A DNA stretch of 64,000 nt from Carettochelys insculpta (taxonomy: Eukaryota > Chordata > Testudines > Carettochelyidae): NCBI RefSeq assembly GCF_033958435.1, contig NC_134147.1:48602001-48666000 (forward strand), read 5' to 3'. The notes beneath the pieces were generated by a model. That model was not told the origin of the DNA. It worked only from the letters and a program-made list of their open reading frames with translations, and did not search any database. Made by a program: the position numbers and the translations under genes. Numbering within the stretch: the first letter of the stretch is position 1; each line of letters begins with the position of its first letter. Shown here piece after piece: positions 1 to 13,400 of this stretch.

Positions 1-770
<770 letters not shown>

Positions 771-916
771 GACCTGCCTTTAACTATTTGGATGCTCCAG
801 CTGTGCGTCTTACAGGTGCAGATGTTCCTATGCCTTATGCAAAGATTTTGGAAGAGAATTGTTTACCCCAAGTGAAAGATATTATTTTTGCAGTGAAGAA
901 AATATTAAATATCTAG
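771..916 (+). CDS. PDHB: PDHB, final coding exon with stop codon
   Basis: The exon opens directly after TTTCAG at 770 with the last two bases of a glycine codon, then 47 codons and TAG at 914-916. The translation includes [19 protein letters not shown] and [11 protein letters not shown], the C-terminus of pyruvate dehydrogenase E1 beta. In this family the C-terminal domain contributes to the subunit interface and to binding of the E2 core. The reading frame is intact and the length equals that of the mammalian last exon. The neighbour downstream is PXK in opposite orientation, as in human 3p14.3, which supports orthology rather than a processed copy. Presence of an intron before this exon also argues against a pseudogene. 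Confidence 0.95.
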
Positions 917-2100
917 GTTGTTTGTAGATGCTGCTCTTCAACAGTCTGGTTCTTAAGAGCATCAATGGAATGGACAGCAAACTCATAACCTGTGCAACTA
1001 TTGACCTTTGTGTACTGAAGGGAAGGTGTAGGTGACTCTGTAAATGTATTTATATAGCTAGCCGGGGTTCACTGGGTCACACTGTCTTCTGCCTAGGAAA
1101 GCACACTTTGTAAAATCTGAATTTTTAGTGAAACCCTTAAGTACTACCTACAGGAGGTCAAAAAGGAAACATCACTGTAGTAAGGGCCTTTAGTATTGTC
1201 ACTTACAACAACTGGAAAAAGAAGAGCCCTGGGCTATTATACTGTTGCCAAGAGGAGACTAACTGCAGTTGGTTACTATAAGGACAAAGGGGCACTAGGG
1301 CTACTGAGTTGCCCCCTTTGAACTTGAAGTGTGTGTGCACGTATGTGTGTGCATGCAGGGGTGGATGAAATTACTGGCTACAGTATGTTTGCTTTAGGAT
1401 GGTGGGGGGCAGAAGGATGTGTGAGCATTTCCACCCAGCCTACAGCAGTTATTTTAAATGCTTTTGTAGAGCTTACTTACTCTAGCTGCCTGACTCAAGG
1501 TTGTTTCTTTAAAAATGTTCATAGATGAGGATGGTAGAGCTGCTAACAGGCAGTGCATGATCAGTCTCCCAGGAAAACAGCTGTGCAGTACACATGTTTT
1601 CCCATCCTTCCCCCTCATCTAGGACTGGAGCTTCCCTTTTGTCAGACTAGAAACTGAATGTAGAGGGAAATATCAGTTGGGCCTATTTAGTCTAATGTAT
1701 GCTTCTAGAGCTGAGCTTAGAGGAAGATCAGCAGTTAAAGTCTAAACCCTTTGAGAGGTTTAAATACTCCATGTTTTATCAGCTCCAGTAGCATTGACCA
1801 AACAGTTTTATTCCTCATTCAGTTTCACAACCATGCTAATCCCTGTTCAAGTACCTGTGAAATGAGAGCATTTGAAAATATTTAATTCACTGCTTTAAGA
1901 GCAGTACCCACTGGTGAGGTGCTGTGACTGCTATGCAGGCTTAATGTTAGAAATAACAACAGAACTCTGTTTCAGCTACAGTGATGGTTTTGAGACCAGG
2001 CCTGACCCAACTAGGGAAGTGAGTAGATTTAAAAAAAAAAAAAAAAACCCACAGCAATTGTGTAAAGAAGAAATAAATTGGGTCTGCAACTGAAATAAGG
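917..2100 (+). other. PDHB: PDHB 3' UTR and downstream flank
   Basis: This non-coding stretch follows the PDHB stop codon. No AATAAA was found between the stop and 2071; the first plus-strand AATAAA is at 2072-2077, after an A-run near 2031-2047. The true transcript end could be earlier if a variant signal is used. A GT-rich microsatellite-like patch lies at 1330-1360. A segment at 1376-1480 has a second copy at 11695-11794. Confidence 0.4.
2072..2077 (+). other. Candidate polyadenylation signal for PDHB
   Basis: First AATAAA hexamer on the plus strand after the PDHB stop codon, about 1.16 kb downstream of it. That is longer than I would expect for this gene, so it is only a candidate. Confidence 0.25.
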
Positions 2101-3291
2101 AAGAGCACTTTTTTTCAAATTCATTTACAAAAAATCAATACTCCAAGAGCTGTAATGCACATGAATACAAGACAGTCCTTATCAGACCATGCTTTGTCAC
2201 CCTGTTTTAAAAACAGCACACACAATGATTTGCACCAGTTAACTTTAACTTACCCCCACCTCCAGGCTTCACCTGCCTCTGTCCCCAAACCAGACCCCAC
2301 TCATCCCTGGGATTTACCTGCCTGAGACAATCACCTCTCCAGCTGCTCTTCCCTGCCCCCAGGTGTTTATTTTAAGGGCTGTTGGAAGGGAAGGGACTGA
2401 CTTCAGCTGGGAGAAGCTGTAAGTGCAGGGTGGGAGGCAGACACCCTGCAGTACCCCAAGGCAGGAGAGAGTCACAGTGCTGGTTGGACAACCTAGGCTG
2501 GACACAACCATGGAAGCTGCCCAGTCCAGCCCTGCTTGCACTGGTTTGAGCACGGTGGGTGGTTCAAGGAGCCCTTTGCATTGGACATTGGCTCCTGCAT
2601 GACTGAGGCAGAGCCCTCTTGCCCTTTGTTTGCTGGCCAGCAGCTGCCTGGCCTTCCTCCTCTGCTCTACCAGGGTAGGCTTAGCTACTTCCCACCCTCC
2701 ACAGCATTTTTTCCCCCAGGGTTCAGTGTATGGGCAGCTGCTAGCATCCTCTTCTGGAGCTCTCTGCCACCCCTGACACCACTTGTGGCTCTGGAGGCTG
2801 CCACTGCTTAAATAAAAGAAACTAAAGCCCATTTTAATGGCAGACTTTACTGCAAGTGGTTCCTTAGAGCTGCATGCAGCTCCAGGGTCACAGGTTGCTC
2901 ACTCCTGTAATAAGTCATTCTAGAGAAGCTGGACAAATGCTATGATGCTTTAAAAGTGCTTCCATCTAGAACACTAGTAAAGCTGAACAATGGTTTCAGG
3001 AGAAGCTCATGCTTAATTAACCAGATCACACACACCCCTTATTTCCATGTCTTGGTCATCTTACAGATGCACTACCAAAATACACCTTCATGGAGGCAAC
3101 TGAATGCTCACTCGCCTTCCCCAGAGCAAAATTCCTTTCCTGCTTGGGGACTGGCAGGAAGCAAACATAGCATTACTCTATCATTCACTACTGCTGACCA
3201 TAGTAAAATGGCTATGTTAATCTGGTCAGTCTGTTATAGCTATCTTATTTTAAAGCATTTACCCATATTCTGAATAGAACTCCAAAAGACA
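2101..3291. other. Intergenic spacer between PDHB and PXK 3' ends
   Basis: The tail-to-tail spacer holds no exon I can recognise. An open frame of 172 codons on the minus strand (2314-2832) has no family resemblance and is judged spurious. A further plus-strand AATAAA occurs near 2811. The borders depend on which polyadenylation signals are used. Confidence 0.5.
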
Positions 3292-3297
3292 TTTATT
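3292..3297 (-). other. Candidate polyadenylation signal for PXK
   Basis: AATAAA on the minus strand (TTTATT on plus), about 0.96 kb past the PXK stop codon. It is the first canonical hexamer I noticed downstream of the stop in PXK orientation; another lies near 2367. Confidence 0.4.
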
Positions 3298-4258
3298 TTA
3301 ATAAAAATATGACTGAATATCTCACAAGTTACATGAAACTTTATACACAATGACATTCTCTGCATAGTAAACACTGATGTGTACTTGAATTTAAAATGGA
3401 TTATCTATAATCCTTTAAAGTGCAATTTAAAGTTTTAAGCAAATCATAGAATAAAAGGAATTTTTCAATGAGACATTTTAAAACAAAAATGTGTTCTGTA
3501 ACTTCCCTAAGAACAAGGTTAATTTCATATGGATGCAGAATGTGCCTATGTTGAAACTCCCCAATCCAGAAATTGTGTTGAATAATCAGTGCCACATTAA
3601 ACACCCATTTTTTTCCCTGAATTAAACAAGCTGTATGTTTCTCCTGCACATGTGGTAATTGGAAACAGCTACACAGCTGGGATGGTCATTCCAACAGTAT
3701 ATTAAATAAAAGCATGAGCAGCAGTCGTGCTACATTGCTGGATTCTGGAGTACCCTCCAATGGCATATATGCCATAGAGAAGGTTAAATCTACATTTCTT
3801 TCACCAGTGTACTACACTTTGAATTAAGTGCTTTAAATTTATCTAAAGCAAATGGCCGACTTTTGATGCAGCAAAATGTGCCAACTACATGGAACTGTGG
3901 GAAAACAGGGCAGACCAAAGAGATTTCAAATTTGTTTGACACAAGGGGCAGGTGGAATGGAATCCTTATACTTGTTCCTTTTTTCAAATTGTAGAAATAT
4001 TGCTCCCCTCCCCCAAAACTGCCAAAGATCATTTAAACTGGAACAAGTCAATCGTTATCCCCACAATATGGCAATGTAGTTCAAATAATGTAGGGCTGCT
4101 ACTTGACAACAAGGAGAAATAATTTCTCTAGAAAAAGCTGAAATTACTCTGAACAGACAGCTGCAAAACAACAGACTACTGTGAAGTGGCTGATCACACC
4201 TCAACTGAGGACAGTTGTCCATGGGGAAAATATCCAACCCTGGTATGAGCTGTTAACT
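3298..4258 (-). other. PXK: PXK 3' UTR (predicted)
   Basis: AT-rich sequence directly downstream of the PXK stop codon, running to the candidate signal at 3292-3297. It contains no interspersed repeat that I recognise, in contrast to the adjacent intron. The extent is inferred from the hexamer only. Confidence 0.45.
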
Positions 4259-4458
4259 TCAGCTGATCCTAGGAGCACTGTAGTCACACGTGTCTGCTTT
4301 CTTCAGAGCTCCTTTGTGAAAGTTTTGAATGGAGCTAAGTAAGGCTGCTCGGCTGGCACTGTCAGCAGGCGAAGGATGAGATTGCACCGCCCCATCCATG
4401 TGAGGAGGAGGTGGAGGAGCTGCTGGTGGTGGAGGCGGAGGGGGTATAGTTGATGCTC
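4259..4458 (-). CDS. PXK: PXK last coding exon: proline run and WH2-like motif
   Basis: After the acceptor CAACAG the exon completes a glycine codon and encodes two proline runs separated by two alanines, then [20 protein letters not shown] and the stop TGA (4259-4261). The segment matches the WH2-like actin-binding motif of PXK (hydrophobic LLSSIQ helix followed by basic LKK). The C-terminus SAPRIS resembles the human ending. The proline tract shows on the plus strand as a GGAGG-rich patch at 4405-4442 and is likely variable in length. Confidence 0.95.
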
Positions 4459-7400
4459 CTGTTGACATGAGACAATAAATTACACAAAATGCTACCAAAA
4501 GTTACTGATCAAGATCAATATCCAACTGATCACATAACAGCATCTGCCTCACTAGAGTAGTCATAAAGTCACTATAGAAGTCATTTACCCAAGCAAATAT
4601 GCAACTTCAATACTGTAAGTAGGTACCAGACTGGAGAAGTAGGACAGTAATCACAGACATCTATGTGTGCGTGCAGACCATGCAAGTCCTGATAATGGAG
4701 ATTGTTCAAGTATTTTGAAGTGCCTGTGGCTACACTGCTTGCTGGTGCTTCAAAGTTCACACAGTGAGAATTATACTAATGAGGTGCTGCATATGCAGCG
4801 CAGCACCTCATTGTTATTCACTGATTGGGTTTGTTTACATGCCCCCTTCAAAGGAGGGGGCTAGGGTACATAAGCCCTCAGTTTTGTAGGTCACACATGC
4901 CCTTCGGGGTCTGTAACTTGGTGTGTAAACCTTACATTATTTTACATCAAAAACAGTCAAGCACAAAAGAGCCAGGGAGTTTCAAACATACTCTCTTGCA
5001 ACTCCACATCCTGTGACCACACAAAAAGCTATGGAATTTAGTTATGCTTGGATAGAATTGATTTTTTAAATCGCCACATCTTAAAATGTCAATTTCACTG
5101 TACAAAGATGGGTGAAAATTATTTCTATGACCAATCAAAATCTGGGAATAGGCAAAGAAAGACAAAAAATGCTTGAAAACTTAGTTTGGTTTAAGGTGTT
5201 TATATTTTGACACGACATTGACAACATTTTTTAGCAGCTGCAAAGCATTAACTTTTTGAATGTTAATATCTGCTTAAATTATCTGACCTCCCTTATTGTC
5301 CTATGCCCCCATGTTTGCCTGCCACTGAAAATTTAAATTGAAAGTGGCTTAGAACCCATCATCTTCCAATTTTGCTGATTAAAAAGTGCTTAAAAATAAA
5401 TATTTATCAGTTGAAGTTAAAGAAGACATAGATCAAATTCAGCTAAGCCTACTTAGGCGGTGTCTATACTACAGTGATTTGTTGAAAGAAGTTCTTCGGA
5501 AAGATCTCTTCCAAAGAAATGTCTTTCAAAAGAGCATGTCCGTACACAAAAAAGTGGATTTAAAAAAGAAATCAATCCACTTTTTTCGATAGAGAGTGCC
5601 CACACAGCCCCTGCTATTTCAAACTAATGGGCCAAGGATCTAAAAATCCAGCACCATGAGGACTGCTCTTTCGAAAAAAGGATCCAGGGAACATCTACAC
5701 ACACTTTTTCTTCCCGAAAGGAGGTGCTCTTCCTGATCCAGGAGCAGAACACTGCTTCCAGAAGAGCCGTGTTCTTTTGACTTCAGATTGAAAGAGTGCA
5801 TTTTGTGTGTGGACGCTCTGCATGTTCTTTCCAAAAGGGCCTGATTTTCTGAAAGAATTTGCTCATGTAGATGCAGCCTTCAAGTGTTCCTATTCGGGCA
5901 GAAATAACTATTCCCAATACACACAACAGATACAGTAAACCCTCAAGATATGTGGAACTGAGGCTGGTCAGTTTCCTGGGTCCTACAAGTGGTGTAGAGA
6001 TGGGAACCAGGCTGACCCTTGGTTTCCAGCTCCCTGCCACTCTGGGAGCCAGAAAACTGACCAACCCTTGTGGGCTGGTCAGTGTCCCAGCTTCTGCAAT
6101 CCCAGGGGAGCCAGGAACCACGCAACAATCTGGATCCCATCTCCCCTCAACTTGCATGAAAATTTGAGTTATGTGGGGGTTTCAGGAACACAACCCCCAC
6201 ATAACTCAAGGGTTTACTATATTAGAAGAATGACTGCATTCTTCACCCAGCTACTTTTTTGAGATATGAGCTACTGAATAGCCAAAGCAGAAAGAGGGGA
6301 ATTTGAAAAATACAGCATTGCTCTTAATCTTACCACGTTATCGTATGTGGAGAATGCAGTGAAAACTGCCACAATTGGCAAAGAAAGGAAGTGACAGGAG
6401 ACAAAGGGAAGCAATAGTTACCAATACAGAACCACTTGCTGACATGTTTCCATTAACCCAAAACTTCCAATGAACACATGAATTTAAGTTACAGAACTAT
6501 AGTCAAGAGTTACTCAGTGCTCATCCACCAACAACAGGGAGCAGGTGAAGCAAATCAACCCTTCTCAACTGGTTCCAATCTTCCGTGCAGCTGCTTACGT
6601 TCAGACTAATGAAAAGCATTTTATTTGGCCAGTCAGTCACTAACTGCATTAATAGCTAGTGCACTTCAGAAACTTGCACATGGACAAGAGCTGTCCTTTC
6701 TCACAAACCAACACCTCCTGAATTTTGTGCGTGTGCGTGACACACACACACACAACCTTCTGATAGGCAAACAGCCCGTTCCCATGGAAATATATGGCTG
6801 TTTCAAGACTTGGTTTTGCTTTCCTCCTCATCATTAGAAATGTCATGGTTTGAAGAGGGCTTCCATACTGGGCAAAATCTCTGGTACAAAGAGGGGTTTT
6901 TTTTGTATTGTTTTGTTTTTTTTAAATCCATTCCTTTCTTTGGCAATTAAACTGGAAACAAAATTAATACATATTTGAATAGCAGAGATGGCCCAACGTC
7001 ATCACTGTGTAGTTCACTGACCCACCTGATCTGTCTTTTTGCCAGCAAATAAGAGGAAGTTACTCACCATGGGCAGTAATGATGGTTCTTCAAGATGTTT
7101 CCACCTGCCATGGGTGTTCCACTCAGTGTCAGTGTGTCTTTGAGCTAGTGTTTGGAGATTCTTCTATAGCGGTGATTTCCCACAATACGCATGTGCAGTG
7201 GCGCCTCCTTGTGCTACCTGGTGCACGCACGGCATGGAACTCCTCCATTCCTTCTCTTGGCTACTAGAGCTCCAAAGCAGGGGAAGGAGGTAGGGAAGTG
7301 GAGCACCCAGGGGGACACACATCTTGAAGAACCATCATTACTGCACAAGGTGAGTAACTTCTTCTTCTTCTTTGAGTAACTTCCTCATGGGTGCTCCACT

Positions 7401-10400
7401 CGGGGTGGCTATAAAGCTGTAGGCACAGTTTGAAGATGGGTTTGGAGCTCCGTAACTACCACCATAGATAACACCTTTTGTCCCACTTGGATGGAGGAAG
7501 AAATGGAAGACAGAGCACAGTGTCATGCAAACATGTTACTGGAAGACCACATGGCTGCCCTGCAGATGTCCATAAGGGGTATGATCTTGAGAACATAAGA
7601 ATGGCCATACTGGCTCAGACCAAAGGTCCATCCAGCCCAGTATCCCGTCTGCTGACAGCGGCCAATGCCAGGTGCCCCAGAGAAGGAGAACAGAAGACAA
7701 TGATCAAGTGATTTATCTCCTGCCATCCATCTCCTGCCCTTGTACTGAAGGCTAGGGCACCATACTTTACCCCTGGCTAATAGCCATTTATGGACCTAAC
7801 CTGCAAAAATTTATCGAGCTCTTTTTTAAACCCTAATAGAGTCCTGGCCTTCACAGCCTCCTCCGGCAAGGAGTTCCACAGGTTGACTGCGCGCTGTGTG
7901 AAGAAAAATTTCCTTTTATTAGTTTTGAACCTACTACCCATCAATTTCATTTGGTGTCCCCTAGTTCTTGTATTATGGGAAAAAATAAATAATTTTTCTA
8001 TGTTCACTGTCTCCACACCATTCATGATTTTATACACCTCTATCATATCACCCCTCAATCGCCTCTTTTCCAGACTGAAAAGTCCCAGTCTCTCTAGCCT
8101 CTCACCATATGGGACCCGTTCCAAACCCCTAATCATCTTAGTCGCCCTTTTCTGTACCTTTTCTAATGCCAATATATCTTTTTTGAGGTGAGGAGACCAC
8201 ATCTGCACGCAGTACTCAAGATGTGGGCGTACCATAGTTTTATATAGGGGAAATATGATATCTTTTGTCTTATTATCTATCCCTTTTTTAATAATTCCTA
8301 ACATCCTATTTGCTTTACTAACTGCCGCTGCACACTGCATGGATGTCTTCAGAGAACTATCCACTATATCTCCAAGATCCCTTTCCTGATCTGTCGTAGC
8401 TAAATTTGACCCCATCATGTTGTACGTGTAGTTTGGGTTATTTTTTCCAATGTGCATTACCTTACACTTACCCACATTAAATTTCATTTGCCATTTTGCT
8501 GCCCAATCACTCAGTTTGCTGAGATCTTTTTGTAGTTGTTCACAATCCCTTTTGGTTTTGACTGTCCTGAACAACTTGGTGTCATCTACAAACTTTGCCA
8601 CCTCACTGCTTACCTCATTTTCTAGATCATTGATGAACAAGTTGAACAGGATCGGTCCCAGGACTGACCCCTGGGGAACACCACTAGTTACCCCCCTCCA
8701 TTGTGAAAATTTACCATTTATTCCCACCCTTTGTTTTCTGTCTTTTAACCAATTCCCGATCCATGAAAGGATCTTTCCTCCTATCCCATGACCGCCTAAT
8801 TTACATAAAAGCCTTTGGTGTGGGACCGTGTCAAAGGCTTTCTGGAAATCTAGGTATATTACGTCCACTGGGTGCCCCTTGTCCGCATGTTTATTAACCC
8901 CTTCAAAGAATTCTAATAGATTAGTTAGACACGACTTCCCTCTGCAGAAACCATGCTGACTTTTGCCCAACAATTCGTGCTCTTCTACGTGCCTTGCAAT
9001 TTTATTCTTTATTCAGAAGGTGGTAGGAGGAGGACACAGCCTAGGTAGAATGGGTGGTGACAGATCCTGGCAACTCCCTATGATGAATCACGTAACAAGT
9101 GTGAATACAGGTGGAGATCCACTTGGAAAGCTGTTGAGACGAGACGGGCAGGCCCCTGGACTGCTCCATGAAGGACAGGAAAAGCCTCGGTGATTTATGT
9201 CAAAGCCTCGTGCAGTCAATAAAGAAGGCCAACGCCTAAGGGACATCCAGAGTGTGCCACGCTGCCTGTGTAGGACTGGAGTGCCCCCGCAGGGGAAGCG
9301 CTGGTATGGTTCGTTGATTTGGAAAAAAGAGAGAGAACCTTAGAACGAGGGTGAAGGTAACTCTATCCCTGGTACATATGGTACAGGGAGGCTTGCCACC
9401 CTCTTCGCCAAGCTTCCAAATTCTCCTGGCCGATGTGATGGCCACTAAAACAAGACCTTCATCAACAGGTGGAGCCAGGAACACAAGCGCCAGGGGTTCA
9501 AACAATGGCTTCATGAGGCAATTGAGCACCTGGTTAAGTTCCCAAATAGGGACTAGAGGACGTACTGATGGAAGGTGTTTTGCAGACCCATCAGAAAACT
9601 TTTGGTGATGGCAGGGGGCAAGGAACGAAATGCCCTAGTCTGACTGGCGGAGCAGCACCAGCACTGCAGCGTGTACCCAGACAGTACTGAGGCTCAGGCC
9701 TAACGCACGCAGGTGTAGCAGATAATCATGGAGGACAAGAAGAGGTGCAGTATGAGAGGCATAGGACGGCGAGTGCCCCATCAGCCAGAGAACCGCTTCC
9801 ATGTACAGAGGTAAGACTTGCACATGGGCTCCTGCCTGCTGTTAATGAGAACCCTCTTCGCCCCCTCGGTGCATGCAATTTTGGAACCACAAAGGAACCG
9901 TGCACAGAGATGCAGCTTGAGCAGATCAGGGTGAAGAGTGAGGCCCAAGTCCTGTGTCAGAAGATCGCGGAAAGGGACCGCTCCGGGGATATCAGGATGA
10001 GTTGGGCCCAATCCAGTCTGATCTTGACCAGAAGCTTATGAATCAAGGAGGAGGAGGAAAAGCATAAAGAAGGAGCACATCACCCTTGATGGGGGGAGGC
10101 ATCCCCGAGGGAGTGTCTCCCAAGGCCCACCCTTGAGCAGTACTGATGGCACTTCCTGTTGACCCAGGTTGCAAACAGGTGTATGCATGGTTGGCCCCAG
10201 AGTTGGAACATGAGGATGAGGGCCGCCATATTGATCTCCCTGGGGCAGAGGCAGCCAAAGCTGGCAGTGATGATTGCGTCATAGGTGCCAATCACTTACC
10301 GCTCAGACTTTTCATAAAAGGTATGTCTTATGCCCCTTGACTCGGTCCTTTCTAGCCCTTGCTGTAAGGCTGGAACAGTGGGTGCAGAACCGAGTCTGGT

Positions 10401-13400
10401 GGCCCTCACCCAGGCATTTAATGCAGGAAATATGGCCATCGGAGAGGCCAGCATGGCTTCCCTGCCCATTGTGCTCCACTTAAAGCCAGGGAAACCTGGC
10501 ATGGCGGTGACACAGCAAAAAGTCTAAAAAGTTTTTTTTTTTTTTTAAGTAAACTAACACCGGAGCTCTAGCAGGGAGAGTAACTTGCGGGGGGGCACTA
10601 CAGTAACTAACTTTGATTGTTTTTCAGAGCAAGGATGAAGCTCTGTCTATAGCCAAAAATGGTAGAGAACAGACTGAGGAGTTCTGTGCCACATGTGCAC
10701 CAGATAGCACTAGGAGGCACTAATGTGCACGCACGCAGGGCTACGGGAGAATCTCCGAGTCCTGGCGTGAGGACACACCAACACCCAGAGTGGGGCTCCC
10801 ATGGGGACACTACTTGAAGCAGCAGCTTAGATTTTTAAATCCAATTATTATTAAGACTTTCTGGAAAGTTATCCCCAGCGTGAGAGCCCCACTAACTAAA
10901 TGTGGAAGTGGTCAGAGCAGAATGGGAGATGTCATCCCATTTTATTTTTTTAACTTGGGATCAGAAGAATTAGTCATTAATAGGAAATGCCATACATGGG
11001 GGCTGAGCACCTGGGTAAGGAGCGACATTGCGCAGGAGAGACAAAGCAGAAAAACAGACTGGACATGACAGAAAAAAAAAATCAAAGCCACAAACAAGAG
11101 AGAGAAGGCAACAGGCAAGACGACAAAGATGAGTTATCTGGTACGGAATGTGAAGGATTAGGAGAAACGGCTGGAATTCTGTAAAGGGACAATTATAACA
11201 GTAACACAGGAGCAGGAAAGGTGTGCATTTGAGTCACCAAGAGCTAATGATGGAGCACTACTACTAACCCATCCAGGGCACTAATGTTATCTAGTTTCTA
11301 GACTGGTTACTTCTTTGAAAGGGGAGGTCAGTTTCCTTTTGGCACTTTTTAGAAGACCTTTAAAGCTGTGCACTATGTAATGACGGAGCTGGAAACAGAA
11401 CTAGCAGCACCAATGGGCAGTAAGGAGCAACTCAGCTTTCAACTGTTGGGGCAGCACTTCAGTTGATCTGACAGTTTAAATCTGAATTTAGCCTCAACAC
11501 AGATGCAGCTATTGAAAGCGTGTCTATCAGGCACAAATGTCTACAAATGTCACTTTTGGTCTGCTGAGGCCAGCTTGTCATACATGTACATAAGTGTCCT
11601 TACCAACAGGTGTCTCTAAGGGTTTGCAACTATAGAGTTGGCCTCCTCAGACCTCAGGGAAGAGAGAGATAAATGCAGGACAACGAGAACTATAGGCTGC
11701 AGTATGCTTACTTTAGCATGGAGGACAGAAGAATGTAGCATTTCAACCTAGCCTACAGCAGTTTTTTTTAAATGCTTTTCTGTAGCTTACCTGGCCTCTA
11801 GTTTATAAAATTTAACAGTTCTTTCACTTCAATCAACACATCTTATAAAACGTGTCAGGAACAAGCCACCTGCGTGTCCTTCCTCCCTGGTACCAAGTCA
11901 TCCTGTGAGTGCTTTGCAGTCTAAGTCCAGGGCCCACATTCAGGCTCAGACCTAATCCCCTTCCATCTATATACAAACTGCATTGCACTTGGGTCCCACA
12001 GCCACATGGGGGTGACAGGGTCCAGGCCCTACTGCTTTGCAGTGTACATGCAGCTCCACTGGACTCATGCACTGGTGAGTCATCAATCCCATTAACCAGC
12101 TTTCTCTGTCCCCTTCACTGTCAAGTTTGACTGACAGTTCTCAATGATTCTTAACCTACAAAACAAGGGTAGATGCTCAAACCCTACATTAAACAACCCA
12201 CGATCTGCTAACTCGAGTTCTACTAACGCTTGGCTTACATCTCCGTATAAACTCACCCTTAGGGCAGGTTTACACCACCATTAAAAACATCAGGGTCAGA
12301 TGACTCAGGCTCACAGAGCTGTCAAAGTGTTGTGCAGATGTTTGGGCTCAGGCACCCTCTACCCTATTGCTGGATGCCAGAGCCCTGGCTCCAGCCCACG
12401 CTCAAAAATCTGCATGGCAATTGTACAACCCGTGTGCATGAGTCAGCTGCCAGTTCTGGATGTTTAAATGCAATGTAGACATACCCTCACTCACCTAAAT
12501 ATCCTTCGGTGCAGTGGCAGCTACTTTCCCCACAGGGAAATACTTGAAAATATTAACAGGGAGGAAGTGGCTTGATCTTGATTAGCAGAAGCCTACCCTA
12601 TACGCACGTAGAGCCTGTAATCCATGGATATGGGTGGGTATCTGCATCTGCAGATATAGATGTGAATATCCACAGCTCATTGCAGGTACAATACAAATTT
12701 CAACTCCACACAGGGCTGTACAGATATGATGGCGGAGGCTGCTCAGAGCCAAATGAATCATTTATCCCTATGACTTTATGAATGAACACTCGAACACTGA
12801 TCAGTGGCACTGTTAAGAGTTTGTTGCAAGAAATTGAAAGATTCTCAGTAAAGCTGAAGCCTGACACGGAACCAACAAAAAAAAAAAATCTCCAAAATGG
12901 ATTTATAGTAATAGCAATTGTGAAAAATTGTCTATGGAAGGCTTGCTAAGTGAATGGGATGCAAACAATCATTTTAGTGACAGTTTTTAAAAGATGTAAT
13001 ATTTAATTAAAATAAGTAATGAAGTAGCTTATGTTCTACTTCTCCTTTCTTCCTTTGTGACATGAGAAGTCTGTGTTCAGCTTTCCCATACAGAAAGAGC
13101 ATCTTTAAAGAGAGAGAAATCAGGATTAGTTTACTTTACCGATAATTCATGTTCAAAATGATGTAAGTTCTATCGAAGACAGCGGAGAGAAAAAGAGAGA
13201 AAGGATACAAGTCATTATTCTGGTTCTGGTGTCGTTCAGTCAAGCTGTTAGCTGTACAGTTAGGTTCAATGGTTATATGCATGCAATTTTCTATTAAACA
13301 AACTGTATTGGTTTTGAACAGTTTTTAGAATGCCCTTATATAAAAATCAGCCAAATAATTGCGCACGTAATACAACTAACGATGCTTTTCTGCACTAAAA

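Larger units (their letters stand above)
7053..10820 (-). mobile_element. Decayed DIRS-like tyrosine-recombinase retrotransposon, interrupted by a CR1
   Basis: The two ends carry inverted related sequences (7089-7246 against 10675-10818, roughly 70 percent alike by eye). A further inverted repeat at 7055-7098 against 7319-7361 sits near the low-coordinate end, like the internal complementary region of DIRS elements. Between them the minus strand encodes fragments of a tyrosine recombinase. A CR1 LINE occupies 7591-9015. I could not recognise a reverse transcriptase, so the copy seems internally deleted or too decayed. Assignment to DIRS rests on recombinase-like text plus the repeat layout. 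Confidence 0.6.

Noticed and set aside
2314..2832. 172-codon minus-strand open frame between PDHB and PXK
   Set aside because: No family resemblance, no splice or promoter context, and a plus-strand frame overlaps it; looks like chance in GC-richer sequence.
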